This document shows, piece after piece, positions 24,903-37,473 of a DNA stretch of 64,000 nucleotides. Source of the DNA: Takakia lepidozioides (taxonomy: Eukaryota; Streptophyta; Takakiopsida; Takakiales; Takakiaceae); assembly GCA_030704615.1 (NCBI GenBank), contig CM060732.1, positions 67,685,053 to 67,749,052 on the forward strand, given 5' to 3'. Under the pieces are notes generated by a model. It was given only the letters and a program-made list of their open reading frames with translations, did no database searches and was not told where the DNA came from. Within the stretch, counting starts at the first letter, position 1. Each line of letters starts with the position of its first letter. The translations under genes were made by a program, and so were the position numbers.

Positions 24903-27048
24903 AGGCGATCACGATTTCAGGAGTTTCTGGCTGCCCAAATAAATCTGGACATCCATTGTTTTGAGTACGAAACTCTAGGGCATTTAGCCATGTGGGTAAA
25001 CCACAAGTTGGGACATTGATTTGTCCTCCATCCTATAGCATAGCTATGAATACCTTGCGATTAAGAGTTCTTCTGAAGGAAGAGGATGAAGTTTGTAACC
25101 TTCGGTGATTTCTGGTTACTTTAGTGGAGCAGTTGCAATGATCTGACTCTTATTGTGCCTTTGATCAATGGTGATCTTGGGGTGGACTAGATCAAATGGA
25201 GATATGTGATTGACCGCTGTAGCAATTTCGTATCCTGTTTGAGATTCCTTTCAGGGCTGTAGTGCCACAAAATTTCTCAGGACCCTCTGTATTCCATGTG
25301 ACATTTAGCTACTTTTCTTCCATTTAAAGCGTAAGCTCTGTCTGGAGTTCTTCTGCTCCTGGTGTTTGTGTGTTTGTTGGGTGGGTATCATCTGTTTCAT
25401 TCTCAGCATAAGACTTGCCGGTCAGGAGACTCAGGAGGTGAGAGCAGCATCACACTGTCTGGTGCAGAGAAAGAGGAGACCAAAACTGCATGAAAGACTG
25501 AGCTGAAGCAGGAAATGGTGGAGGGATCCCGGAAAAGAGCCTACTATCATTGCTGAAGACTTGAGCCCATAGTGAAGTTGATTCTGGCCTCTTCTTGGAT
25601 CAGTTTGGGGTGTGCACTTGTTGAAGGTGAACCTTTCAGGTCAGACCTGCCCTGACTGCTAAGTCTATGAGTGGCAGCCCCATGTCTCTTAGACAAGGCA
25701 CAAGTAGGGCACAAGCTTTGACTTTGAAAGAAAATATAGTGCATTCTAATCTACTGCGTTGTGCATACTGCTAAGCAGACTCACCCAATCTGTCAAATCT
25801 TGTGTATCATTTTACACAGATCGGTAGCAGGAGTATCTGTATCAAGGCTCTATCCCCCTGCTTGCTGTCAGTGGGAAGCCAAAAGAGAAGGAATTTTGCA
25901 TTCAGTAGCAATACAAAAGGCAAGACAGAGCAGCCATAGGCACTCAGTATAGGAACCGAGTATGTATACCCTTCTCAGATTCGAAGACATTTACGTTTTG
26001 TTCTTCTTCATGAAGTTTGACATGGGTGAAGGCTTTGATTATGTCGATTGCACGCCCATTGACAGTTCCATGAGATCGTGTCGATGGGATAGCTGAAGCG
26101 ACATTGTCAAGCGCACTCAACAGTTTGGGTGGCGGTTGGGGCGGTATTCACAATCGCAGTGACACAGACCTGCCATATCTACCTAATAGCTACTAAGCTG
26201 TCCAAGTTGTGTCTGCAGTTGAGGAAGAAGAGGCCCCTGGCTTCTTGGAAGAGCTGTATGGACGATAACTTGACGAGCAGTTGCGAAACAGCCACCATGA
26301 CATTTTCAGAGCACACTTCCAGGGGCTAGGGGCCCACGCCAGGGTCTGAGCGGAGATTGAGGATAGAGAGGGCCTACAGTGCCATTTGGATTGAATGGGA
26401 AGAGAGGGAAGAAGAAAAAGAGCCAACGCCATTTATCCAGCCTCAATGTGTGTTACGGGTACAGCCATGAAAGCTGGAGTAGTTAGACAAAGAGGGCAGC
26501 AAAGGGAGCAGCTGCCAATGTTGCTTGTGGTAACCACAACCTAAAATTCCTCCAATTCTAAACAATGACCACAGAATTTCCAAGAGGCAAACTGGACTAG
26601 TCTGAGGAAGAACTTCACTTGAAGATTCCTGTAGAATTTCAGTATGGGTGTCTGCGAATTCTTTCCTTGCAATGAAGCTCCAGATAAGAGAACTCCAAGG
26701 GTATATCTGAAAGCAGATCTTGTTTTTGAGCAGTTTCTTCACAGGACTTCCCTCTTGCACGTTTCTACCACACCGACCAGTTCCATCAAGCAACAACACA
26801 TGGTTTCAGTTTCGAAGAACATTTGCATTGCAGTTACAATTCGTGTAAGAGAGCATACCCAGAGAGCGATTGAGCAAAAGTCACGATACGCTTTCACCGA
26901 TCACTGTAGCTTATAAATGACTAGCAACTATTGAATTGAGCTCCGGTCCCAGTCCCATGGGCCCTCGTGGGCCCCTTTGGACCTCTCTTTCTTCTCCAAG
27001 AGCTGTTATCAGTGGTGGAGCTTCCAATAGTTATTAGTTTCTTGAGCC
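24903..27048. other. Intergenic between the auxilin-like and WAT1-like genes
   Basis: The left part is probably 3' UTR. At about 26200-26380 a plus-strand frame (VEEEEAPGFLEELYGR, then LDEQLRNSHHDIF) looks like decayed coding sequence with two stops. No family is recognised. Confidence 0.4.
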
Positions 27049-30000
27049 ATGGCGGAAGAGATGCGACACAGAGTGACAATGTGGCTGCAGCGAGATCGAG
27101 TGATGGTACACGCAGCAATGACGCTGGTGGAGCTTGGCTATGGCGGATACTCTGTACTGTCGAAGGCTGCTTTGAGTGGAGGCGTAAATCGTGTTGTGTT
27201 CTCTGTGTACAGGGACGTCATTGGCTTCGTTGTTCTGGCTCCATATGCATTCTTCTCTGAAAGGTACGTTTCAGGTCTGATTCTGAACGTTTTGCCGCAG
27301 ACCACGCCCTGATCTCTCCAATCCGTGTTCCTCTAGAAGGCATACCTCCAGTTTCTACCTGCAAGTTTTAGATCCTCACAAGGCCTTCAGAAAACCAGGT
27401 AGGGACCTCATTGCGATTGTGCAAAGTATCCGCCACAAAGTTTTGCTGGTTGAATTAGATCAGTGAGTTTGGCAAAAGGCTCTCAGCTCTGAGTATTCCA
27501 TATCTAATCTCTAGAAAGTCCCATAATATTAACTGCCAAGGCAACAAATACTTCAGAGATGGAATTCCAACTCGACTCTCGTCAGTAGTAGCCACAAACG
27601 TGACACAGTTTATGTAACTCTGCTCAGTATGTGTTTGACCTAGTGTGTCTTTGCCGAAGCCTTGGGAAAGGGATACTATGTAACCTTTTCTGTTACTGGT
27701 TTTGAAGGAAATGGCATAGCTAAAGCCCTTATAATTTGGAAATGTGGGATTGCATAAATCAGTTTGTCCACTCAATTGAATGCAGAGGTAGTAGCCTTTT
27801 ATTGAAGAAGTGCTCTATGACTGTCTGATAGCAGGGGAAAGAGGACAAAACTCTCTGCACCTCTTGTTGGACTGATCTTCCTTCTTGCATTGTCTGGGTA
27901 AGCTCCATTCAGCATCTCTAGCCTCCCCTACCCACTCCTTTCTTTCTTGCCCTAATTCCACCCATGTTTTTCCCACTCACCAATGGCTGTTCCATTTTGA
28001 AATTGTCACCAATCTTCAGGGATTCTATCCCTATGGTATCTATTTATACATAAGCATGCCAGTTGATTAAGCATAATTCCTTTCTCTCTCACTCAGAATT
28101 TATCCACATCCCTCACAAGGGCCTTGGGCACCTCTCAAGTTGGTTCTTACATTCCTTCTCGCTTCTGATATCTGATCATTGTCAGATTCTAGGACTCAAA
28201 ACTCTGTCATCACTGAAAGCTGATTTTGAGTTACCGGTCAAAGGCCTCACATTAGACTGAAGCTTATTGTTGCACTCTCACTGACTCCATATGTGATCCA
28301 CCCATTTATCTGGCAATCTCGGTACGGAACAGCCATCGCTCTCTTGCAGCCAATACTGGACCATTTGCGAAAGATAGAGAGAGAAAGCAATCCATCTGTC
28401 TTGAAGCAAAAAGATAGAGGATGCACATAAAGAAGTTCGAGCAGAAACTGAAAGTGGGGCTGGGTTGGGGCCAGAATATATCTGCAGCAGACACTGTTTT
28501 TGCTCGGTCTTGGCTACACAAACACAATAGTTGCATCTGCTATCCAAAACTGCATGCCAGTTTTTGCGTTCGTGATTGCAGCCCTTTTCAGGTAACATTC
28601 CAGAACTTTTCCATGTAAACTTGCTGCTTTTTCTCCTTGGCCCTTGTCTTGTGCTGTGGTCATATGAATATATCTTTTGTGTCTGCCGAAGGAAAGAAAC
28701 AGAGAAGTGCCACAACAGGAGGCCAAACAAAATCACTATGTGGCTCAGATAGATGGACGCCTTAATGGCCCATGCTAACCACTTATCTCGGCCATATTTC
28801 CTCAAAGAAATTATGTGAAACTTTCCTTCTTGGTGTTGTAAAATTGGGTTCGTAAGTTCATATTTGAAGAGGCTTTCTGCATTGTATCCAGTCAATTGAG
28901 GTCTCTACATATTAGTAGCAAAACGCTTTCCCAGATATGTGCAAATATCTGTTCCGCACTTTTTGGATTGTGGACTAGCCATTTTTTCTTGTTACAAATT
29001 CAGGTTGGAGGAAGTACGATATGAACGACGCGATGGACAAGCCAAAATACTGGGCATTGTAATGTGTGTCTCGGGAGCAGTGCTGATGTTGTTTTACAAG
29101 GGCCCCGCAATCATTGGAAGAACAACTGCTGAAAACCCTCTTGTGCATCTTATGCTACCAACAACTTCTAATTCTGCAGGGGTACTCTCAGTGGCGTTGG
29201 CACACTTTGGGATCGATGAGTGGCAGCTTGGATGCCTGTGTCTCATTGGCAACACTTTCTTTGCAGCTATTTTCTATAACCTCCAGGTAAATATTGCCTT
29301 TTGGCGTGAGATTAAAGAAGTTCAAATGGAGCTGCAGTAAATGGGCATCAGAATGTTCTACAAAATGGCTGCAGGTGCTTAGTAAATAACTCTGGTTAGT
29401 GAAAACGTCCTTAGGTACTCTTGAGGGATGGATGGACTTGAGTACGTTGTGCCAGATATCAGCAGACATTCTTAGAATGGTTTTTCTCCTAGTAATTCAG
29501 CTTCCATTGCTGCTAAACTTCCCAGCTTCAAACAGTCCAGTATAATCGTAAATTGTATTTGAAGATATTTTGCTTCCATAGTGGTCTAGCAGGTAGCTGA
29601 GATTACAGTATTAGATTACAGCTATTAGATTACAGTATTGCTGAGATTTTCTTGCAGGCTAGAAATGTAACACTTTCTTCCAGGTGCATTGACTCATGTC
29701 AAAGGCATCTGCAGCCCCTCGATAATCCTGGTAGAATAGCCCCTGATGATCAGTGAGCCTCAAACAGGTTAGGGTGCTGTAGGTGGGCCTGATGTAAAAT
29801 CCACATATTGGAATTGCACATGTTGGAATTTCTGTGGCTGCCCCGTGTCTCCAGCAATTAGAGAAGCTTAGCAGATGAGAAAGTGTTTACAAAGGGAAAG
29901 TTTAAGTCAGCACTATATTTGTTACTATACAGCTTTCATACCTGATGCTGCTGTTGTTGCATGAATGTCTCTGTAAGTGACAGATGTTTAACCTGGGACT

Positions 30001-31410
30001 TGCAGGTTCCAACTTTGGCTACTTTTCCTGCTCCATTCTCTCTCACAGCAAGCGCTATCTTCTTGGGAGCCATAATGCTTGCTATCACAGGTTACTTCAC
30101 TGTAAGAGAACCCTTGGAATGGGTTATCAGCAAGGGACCTGACCTCATTTCTGCTCTTTATGCGGTATGTTTCTTTGGCTTCTAAAAGAAATAAGTTTTT
30201 AGTGCTCAGATAAGGCTTACCGAATTATTGATTTGTCTAACACAGTTAAGGATTTAGTGGGGCTTGAAAAGGCTCAAACATGTTCTGTTCATGCAGCTGG
30301 GGCGAGCTATGTAACTCAGCCCGAAGTTCCAACAACAATCAGTTTAGAGGGAGAATTAACTGTTGATTTAAGGCTCGTGGATGTAATTTTGCACTCTTGA
30401 GGACCCAGGGATGGTTGGGAACTCTGTTCCTGATGAAGGATTTAATGTGGTGTGGAATATAGGGAGCCATCGCATCGGCATTCAACTTAACACTACAATG
30501 CTGGTCGAATCATAAAGGAGGACCGACTATAGTGGCTGCCTACACCCCCCTTCAGACAGTATTTGCAGCCCTTCTAGGGCTTATATTCTTGGGTGATACC
30601 TTCTACTTTGGCAGGTAGGTCCTCAAATTTGAAAAAGAATGGGACTCGTGAATTGCATGATCTGAGGCAGTTTGATCTCCAGTAGTGTGTGCTCGTGTAC
30701 ATAAGCTGAAAATACTCAAGTTATGTTTTATTTGCGCAGCCTCAGGACCACCACGTACTCTGCAAGATATATAACCCCATTATGTGGGTGACAATCTCAG
30801 CCTGGATTTCCCATTGCTATTTGTCATTGGAAGCCCTTTTGTCATAATGAAACTTCACCGTAGGTGGGCACAAACACAACATGACTTTGGGAGCAGCCGG
30901 GGAAAGAGTGGGGCTTATCAGCCTTAGCTTGTTGTAGCCTAAGGGGAGAGAGAGTGAGAGCCTCACAAGTTAGAGAAATTTTATGAGCTCCATCAGCAGC
31001 CAGCAGGGACTAAGGGACCAAAATAGAGTGCCGATTAAGCTTTCCCCAAATCACAACACTGAAGCTCTGTTGGACCCTAACGATGCCCGTGTCATTAGAC
31101 AAAGCTTTGGGAGAGAGAGAGTCCTTGAAAAAGCGGCTTCTACTGAACTCTTTCTGGAATTTAATTGGTATTTCTGGCTGTGGGCAGTTTGATTGGGACT
31201 ATCTTGGTCCTGAGTGGCCTATATCTGGTGATATGCGGCCAACGAGAGAATCGGCGCCTGAGAGCTCTTTCCCTCCATTGTATAACCCCAAACCTTGATG
31301 GACAGACGATTGTGAAGCAGATGTGTGGAGTGGAAGACCCTCTACTTGGGTACATTCATTACACCTGCAATTTCTCTCTCTCTCTCTCTTTCTCTCTCTG
31401 TGGCCATTGA
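27049..31410 (+). CDS. WAT1-related EamA-type transporter
   Basis: Seven exons join in phase: 27049-27263, 27835-27897, 28475-28591, 29004-29286, 30006-30164, 30463-30614 and 31188-31410 (403 aa). Family features are the N-terminal membrane segments after MVHAAMTLVELGYGGYSVLS, RDVIGFVVLAPYAFFSER, LFLLGLGYTNTIVASAIQNC, and RRDGQAKILGIVMCVSGA followed by LFYKGP. The second EamA half contains AYTPLQTVFAALLGLIFLGD, then GLYLVICGQ. Plant WAT1/UMAMIT-type proteins are membrane exporters with about ten helices (WAT1 moves auxin across the tonoplast, UMAMITs move amino acids). The substrate here is unknown. The last exon runs into a (CT)n tract and a LINE junction, giving a C-terminus of alternating S and L before the stop. 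The native end may have been altered, or the exon may be spliced earlier at CTTG/GTACAT. Confidence 0.85.
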
Positions 31411-31760
31411 CCCCGCGCCCAGTTTGACCACAAGGCTACGGCAAACAACGTCTTATGAGTACAATCTTTCTTTCTCTGTGTATCGAAACTGAAGAACACT
31501 TCTTTTACTACCCTCTTTACTATGAGATCCGTGGGAGATTCCACTGTCTGTTCCGTGAAACCCAATCTCTCACAGAAGTCTTCCATTATGAGGATCAGGA
31601 ATGCTTGGCAGCACATCTGCACAAAGCTTTGAACCTTAGGCAATCCCTTGAGCAGTAGTTGCTTTTGGGTGCCTTTTATTCTCTTTCTTGTTTCTTGTTT
31701 TTGTATTGTCCCATAAGCTCTTTCATTTTATTTCATATCATTTCACTTTCTTTTTCTGTC
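31388..31760 (+). mobile_element. LINE-A mini-insertion with 5' inversion, followed by a LINE-B 3' end
   Basis: 31400-31427 is the reverse complement of the last part of LINE-A ORF2. 31428-31463 is the direct 3' terminus ending GAGTACA. CT-rich 13-mers flank it at 31388-31400 and 31466-31478 (12 of 13 identical). From 31481 a LINE-B 3' end follows (ETEEHFF-type finger, HYEDQECLAAHLH, then QSLEQ-stop and a tail with CATTTC repeats to about 31760). Confidence 0.75.
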
Positions 31761-32597
31761 GTTCTCTCAAACCGTCCTTTGTTCCCCTGTTCCAATCCTT
31801 CCTCTTCCTCACATGCACACTAAGATAATTTTGTGTCTGCTTGGCAGATAAGGAACTGCACTCAGAAGGATACCTGCATGAACATTAAAACCTGCGGTAT
31901 GCAACATCCACCCAATTCATCTGTCTCTTCCTTAACACACACCTTGCTGCTTCTCTTCATCATTGGATTCTCCTGTGTTCAAACTGGGTGCAGAATCCAT
32001 GGCCTGGATACAAAAACTTCCACACACATATTGCTTGTCTATATGAAGAGAAATTTCCCATGGCATAGTGTGTAGGGCATTGCTGCCACACTGAGTGTTG
32101 ATGAAACAAAAGGGAAAATGAAAATGCTGCTGAAGGCAAAAGAAACTATTTGTGTTGAATTCCCTTATAAACTCTACACATTATTGTGGGTTTGTAGGGA
32201 GATTGTCATGGGAGAAAAACATGATCTAAATGTTTTATTACTGCATACTAGTGACCCCCAAGTCTACAAATTTATTTAATAGAGGCCATTGAACAACATC
32301 AAACTGCGACACTATTGTTTCAATGTCTGAAATCAGATTGGTTTAGTACATACGTCGATGTTCTTGCAAGGCTACAAACCCACAGGAATTCTCATGCAAA
32401 AGCTCTTCTCATGTTGTGCTCTTTTATTTTTTATGATTCATTTTTGAAGAGTCTAAAATGACTGGGTGTTTTGAGTCATGAAACAAGGTACATTGGTTCG
32501 CAGTGTTACAGCAGTGTTACACACAGTGGGTTACATTCACTTGCCATTCAGCACTTCAATCTGTTTTTCCCAGTCAAAACACCAAATAGTAAGTTTG
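31761..32597. other. Intergenic, no supported gene
   Basis: Only short frames without domains are present. Confidence 0.5.
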
Positions 32598-32633
32598 CTC
32601 TTATTACTATTTTGTACGAAATAGTAATAAGAG
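32598..32633. repeat. Perfect 15-bp hairpin
   Basis: CTCTTATTACTATTT and its exact inverted copy are separated by TGTACG. Its role is unknown. It could be a remnant of a small palindromic transposon. Confidence 0.7.
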
Positions 32634-32851
32634 AGTTTCTACAGCAAACCGACTACACAAATAGCAACTTGAGAGTTCGTTGGCATGAACTGTTGGTTTC
32701 TTTGCCCATCCAGCAGCAAATGGATGGGAGCTGAAGAGGAATCAAGCACTATGATATTCTTTCTATAATTGAAGATCTCATAAGTGCTTTTGATCGAAAC
32801 TGGGATCAAAGAAACGTGCGAAAGCTCTCCGTGACTCATCGTCCGAACCAC

Positions 32852-32860
32852 TATATATAT
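32852..32860 (+). promoter_or_regulatory. TATA-like box upstream of the S1 pseudogene
   Basis: TATATATAT lies about 240 bp before the recognisable S1-like sequence on the same strand. Confidence 0.3.
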
Positions 32861-33089
32861 CTCATACTCCATCTGTCTGCGCTCTCTTTCGCATCTCTAC
32901 TGTATTCATGGGCGGTGGCTCAGATGTTCAGCGGTGTTGAATCTAGTGGTGTGGAGGTTGAGGAGTTCGATTACCTGGACGATGTGAGAGATGAAGCGAA
33001 CCAGAGTGGTGCATGCTCAGCTGCTCACTAGACTGTTACTATTAATATACTGGATGGGGTGGGTCCCAGCTGGACAGTTCAACCTTCCG

Positions 33090-33420
33090 ATCGAATGGCT
33101 CGTCACCTGGTTAAGAATTCGACCATCACTGTTGAATGCTTTGCAGCAGATAGCCAGAGCGACTCCAATGGGCTGCAGTGGCCCAACGAAGGGGACAGTT
33201 ATCAGTAGACCTTTGCGAAGTATGAGAACCATGCCATCGTGGACCTGTACCTTCACCAAGCTATATGGACCAGAAGGCAGCTCGTTTCATCGTCTGGGCG
33301 GAGAGAGTTAGCGATTTTCATGAACTTCCTTGTGACGCCTAATCTTAGAAGGTGGCGCTCTCTGGATTCTGGTGGACGCAGTATTCACGCACTAATCAAA
33401 TACGAATTGTAAGTCTTGGG
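33090..33420 (+). pseudogene. S1/SPH family pseudogene, sister of the gene at 34372
   Basis: Three frames together match the intact neighbour. The first reads STITVECFAADSQS, then NGLQWPNEGDSYQ, then TAG where the neighbour has W, then TF. The second reads PSWTCTFTKLYG. The third reads ARFIVW, then LSGFWWTQYS. The corresponding neighbour segments are FTFSVDCMSDD, NGFQWLTPEDTYNWTF, PKWTCTV, ANFVIW and ASGFWWSEL. There is one nonsense codon and at least two frameshifts. The signal peptide is not recognisable. Confidence 0.75.
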
Positions 33421-34371
33421 CACTTGATCAGGTTCCTAGCTTTGCACAGCTTAGCATAGTCTCGAATGCCTCTCGAATGTCACTTCCGCAAGCTGTTGGA
33501 TGCTTCGAGTGTCTCCAAGTACCCTCAAGTGGAAAGTGCTCTATACGATTTAGTTTTTATCTAGAGGAGTCATGAGGATATAGTCCCAATGCTTCTGTTG
33601 CTAGAGTTTCCTTGGATTCTGAAAACAATAGATGGCCCCGAGGTCGCAGCTGTTGGATTTGTGGGTGATTTATGCGGGCAATACTTTGGGTGCCGGTGAA
33701 GCCATGTAGCTCAAGGGGAGGTTTGCAGTATGTGTGTGTTGCAGGGGCCTTCTTCTCCCCTCTTTTTAACCTCAGGGGTTATAACGTTGACAGGCAGTAT
33801 GCGACGTAGAGAGAGACCCACAAATCGTTGAGTCCATGCAGCTCGTGAGTCTAAAGGAAGGACATGTATACCTGTACCCGCTTATGAGGCAAAGGAAAAA
33901 AGTCTTAATTGAAATGACATTAACAAAACTGAGGTTCTCGTGCCCTTCTCGTGAAAGTGTAAAGAGTGGAGGATTCAATTTTAAGTCAACTTGTTTTCCA
34001 ACTTGTTGACTCCGGCTGTGTACAGGTATACACGAGGATCTTACACTTGTTTCTCAAAGGGTCGACATCAGAGGACCCCACCCTTGTCTGCTCTCCTTCT
34101 TCAAGGTCTCTATCGACGGGTTGGTGATGGAGAGGTACGTCCCGATCGGCCACCAGGTATTGTGCTTACGGAACCACATATACCAGAGTATTCCCAAAAT
34201 ATCATAAGGATCGTGGCAAAGATTAGGTACATTCTTGGGTATTTCTCCGTGGATGCCAGACTGTCGGTAACTACATATACAGATCGTCACTCCTCCGTCT
34301 CTCCCACACATTTCCGCTGCTGCACTCTGCGTCTCTAGTCTTCTTGTGCCTCCCACTCTGCGTGAGATTAG
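33421..34371. other. Spacer between the two S1-like genes
   Basis: No coding frame is supported here. Confidence 0.5.
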
Positions 34372-34848
34372 ATGAAAGGAACGAGCATGAGTGTGGGGCT
34401 GGTGGTGGCTCTGATGATTGCAACCTGTATGGCTGCCCATGTACGTGGTCATGAGGTTACAATGTCCATCGCCAGCAGTATGCCCAACATTACGACGAAT
34501 GGCCACCGCTGGATTGTACCCTTCACTTTCTCAGTCGACTGCATGTCTGATGATGGTCTGGTCAACCCCAACGGTTTCCAATGGCTCACTCCCGAAGACA
34601 CTTACAACTGGACGTTTCCCAAGCACAACGAGTTCAACAACCGAGCCCCAAAGTGGACGTGTACAGTCCGTTGGGCGGAACTCTATGCTAATTTCGTTAT
34701 CTGGAATGGCACAAGTTCAGGCGCTAGCGATGGTTATCTATCTTGTGAGACATGCTTTTGGAAGGTGAAGGCATCTGGATTCTGGTGGAGTGAGCTGCCC
34801 ACAAACCCATATCAGTTGTCCCCAGTTCAATGGCGCTTAGTCAACTGA
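34372..34848 (+). CDS. S1/SPH-type secreted protein (plant self-incompatibility protein S1 family)
   Basis: A single exon of 158 aa. Residues 1-26 form a signal peptide (hydrophobic SVGLVVALMIATCMAAHVRG). The mature part follows the S1 pattern: a beta-rich core with FTFSVDCMSDD, TYNWTFPKH, PKWTCTVRWAELYANFVIWNG, and further cysteines in YLSCETCFWKV. Sequons NIT, NWT and NGT suggest glycosylation. S1 proteins were first known as stigma self-incompatibility factors in poppy. Most SPH homologues are small secreted proteins of unknown role and occur widely in plants. A dead sister copy lies about 1 kb upstream. Confidence 0.8.
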   Translation: MKGTSMSVGLVVALMIATCMAAHVRGHEVTMSIASSMPNITTNGHRWIVPFTFSVDCMSDDGLVNPNGFQWLTPEDTYNWTFPKHNEFNNRAPKWTCTVRWAELYANFVIWNGTSSGASDGYLSCETCFWKVKASGFWWSELPTNPYQLSPVQWRLVN

Positions 34849-35827
34849 TCTCGACACAAATTCCTTCCATGCCATGGTTTGAAGAGAACCCACTCATGTA
34901 GCAAGGGGAAAAAATAACATGAGCTCTGGTAGCATCGAATCAACCTCCAGGTTGAGCTGCTCATCGATCAAGTGTTCTGTTTGTTGTGATGTTATAAATG
35001 TTCTCGTTGATCGAGTAACAACATGTACGTCTCGACATTAGTACTATGCAAAGTTAACCTGATTTCAAGTGCCACATTTCATCTCCGTGTTCTGTGATTG
35101 TGATTGTCCTTTACCCACCACCACACATGCACATTGAAAGCACAAACTCGATTGTGAGATGGGGTTCACGAATGTAGTCATAACTTTTCTTTTTTTTTAA
35201 AGCGTCATCAAATGTGTACTGTACTTAACAATAATCTGTAAAACCCAGCCACCGTGTTTTACACTGTAGACTGTAGACTTGTGTTTATATCAAAGAGACA
35301 CAGGCGTTGACAGCAGGGATGAGCTCTTTTACGGAGGGATGCTAGCGAGCTGACACCAACATTCATGCACTTGCCACTTTGGGCTCCATTGCACTCTACT
35401 CGATAGCTTATTTCTCTAGTCTGGAGATTTTGGAGTGGTCTGTGCAAACGACAAGGGAGCTGGGAAGCCACAAGAGTCTCGACTAAAGACCTTCCCCATC
35501 CTACTTTGATGCCCTCAGGCAGAAAACCCACGATACGGACAGTAATACCAGTTTTTGGGTTGCAGAGAAAGCGAGATTCTAAACTTCACACATAAGTTAC
35601 CATCACAGTTACTCCATCACAATACCACAGTTCAGTCCCCAGATTGCCAGGCATGGTGTTTGTAACCCGGGGTTGGATGAAAGGGCAGGCACTGGCGGAT
35701 TTTCGGGCACAAAGGTGTACCGTGGAGCAGACCTGGTATGAGGTTTTAAAGATCCTTCACGATGGTGGGACAGTTGCAATCCCAAGGTCTGGCTTGGTTA
35801 ATGTTAAGATGTGAAGAACGTCCATCC
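34849..35827. other. Intergenic, no supported gene
   Basis: This is the 3' flank of the S1 gene. No frame has a recognisable product. Confidence 0.5.
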
Positions 35828-37463
35828 TGCAAATGTGGGCTCTTCCTGTTAGTACCATCGTTCCTGGTGTTTACGGTACTTGGGAGGGTCAGCTTGGTCT
35901 TAGGAGGCCGGGTTTCAATCTATGGCTGCTCAGCTGCACCGTGGTGGTTCTCATAGGCCAATCCGAGATCACCTTACTACAGACACATGCAGCACACACA
36001 AGAGGTGCTTCTGGGTTGATGGTCGGTCGAATCCTCCATGGGTCATGACACAAGGTCAAGGGCAAAGTGGTGAGGGTACCTTCTTCTTCAACCTATTTAG
36101 CCTGTTTGTCCTCTTATCAAAGTCGTCCCTGATTTTCATGTTGAACTCTGCGAATAAGCTCGGTGGGTGGGTCTATGGTGGATTAGAGTGATTTTGGCAT
36201 GTTACCAGTTGCCAATGTGGCAATAGGAGAGATCCAAAAAACAGATAACAGAGACGAGGAGAAGCTTTGGAATGAATATTTTTCCGATCCCAGTTGACCA
36301 ATTGTGGCACAACCGGGGCAAAAAGATGAATGGCTAGTAGATTCCAGAGAGAAGCAGACGCAATTCAGCAGATTGGGGTGTTTGCAAGGCGACAATGTAT
36401 GCGCATGATTTCTGCAGAGGCAGGGACAGCAGAAGGAGCACGGTAGCGTGTGGATCCAGATTCATCCAAGAGCCGATTTCAAACCTCAACCATGACCAAG
36501 AGAGGGAATCCACAATGCCTCTTCTAGCACATGGATGCTGTGTGAGGTAGGGCAACTGAAAGAGGCTCTACAGACTTTAAACCAAGGAGGCATCTCAGCA
36601 GATTTTGTCTGTCTCTTGCATAAGAGCATCAAAGATGAAAAGCTGGAAGCTGGAAAACGGATGCACGCCCACATCTCCAAAGTGGAGTCAAGCCAAACGT
36701 TTTTCTACACAATACCTTTCATGTAAGTTATGTTGAGTGCAGAAGCATCATGGATGCTCACCAAGTGTTCAACAGACTGTCTCAACAAATGTGTGATCAC
36801 GTGGAATATATTGATGGGAGAATTTACCAAGCATGGGCGTGGTAGGAATGTGGGAATAGGGTGTCATCGTCACCACGTCATCGTAGACACGTCATCGTCG
36901 CGACGTCGTCGTCGTCAGCCAACTACGTTGTGATCCGTTTTTAGCAGCGTTCTCTCGCCTTCTATTTCAAGTGTTTTTGTGGCCCCGTCTTCGTCTTATT
37001 ATACACTGTTCAGGCAAACTAGCAGTACTGTCTGTATGTGCGCATGATCAGAAACACGACCCAGCATTCATTTGAAATCCATGGGGACTCGTCTATCCTT
37101 TGACAGATATTCAGCAGCTCCAAGCTTCCAAGAAAATTTCAAACTGCTAATGATTGCAGGATATGCCTAGCATGGTTGTCATATGGAGGCTCTGCAACTA
37201 TTTGAAAGAATACAAAAGGAAGGCTTAAGCCAGACACTATCACGTTTATATATGTTCTCTATGCATGCTGACCTACTGGATGAAGGAAGACGCTACTTTG
37301 ATTCCTTGAGTGAAGATCATGGTGTCGCCCCAGCAGTAATGCACTTCGGCTGCAAGGTGAAGCTAACCGCTTTCAGCACTTTGAAGATGGGGTTTGTTCT
37401 TGTGGGGATTACTGGTCAACGATGTTTTTCTAGAAAGGTGCGAGTGTCTTGCTTCACTTCATC
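35828..37463 (+). pseudogene. DYW-class PPR pseudogene, copy 2 (inverted duplicate, internally deleted)
   Basis: Sequence from 35828 on follows copy 1 (minus strand from 16755) closely, including the 5' part with CCGGGTTTCAATCTATGGC and the stretch GAATGAATATTTTTCCGA. Coding remnants are GKRMHAHISKVES, DEGRRYFDSLSEDHGVAPAV and GCKV. It then jumps directly to the DYW tail (copy 1 [10 protein letters not shown]...GDYW region), so the E and most of the DYW domain are missing (about 650 bp by comparison with copy 1). An insertion rich in GTC/ATC repeats lies at about 36855-36925. Similarity stops near 37463. Confidence 0.75.
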
Positions 37464-37473
37464 ACCTTTCTGG

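Noticed and set aside
28278-28895. A 205-codon minus-strand frame across WAT1 exon 3
   Set aside because: It overlaps a well-supported transporter exon and introns and has no recognisable domain.
36855-36930. A second GTC/CGT-rich tract giving a short RRRRR run
   Set aside because: It is short, sits in a PPR pseudogene and shows no long arginine frame. It reads as a simple repeat.
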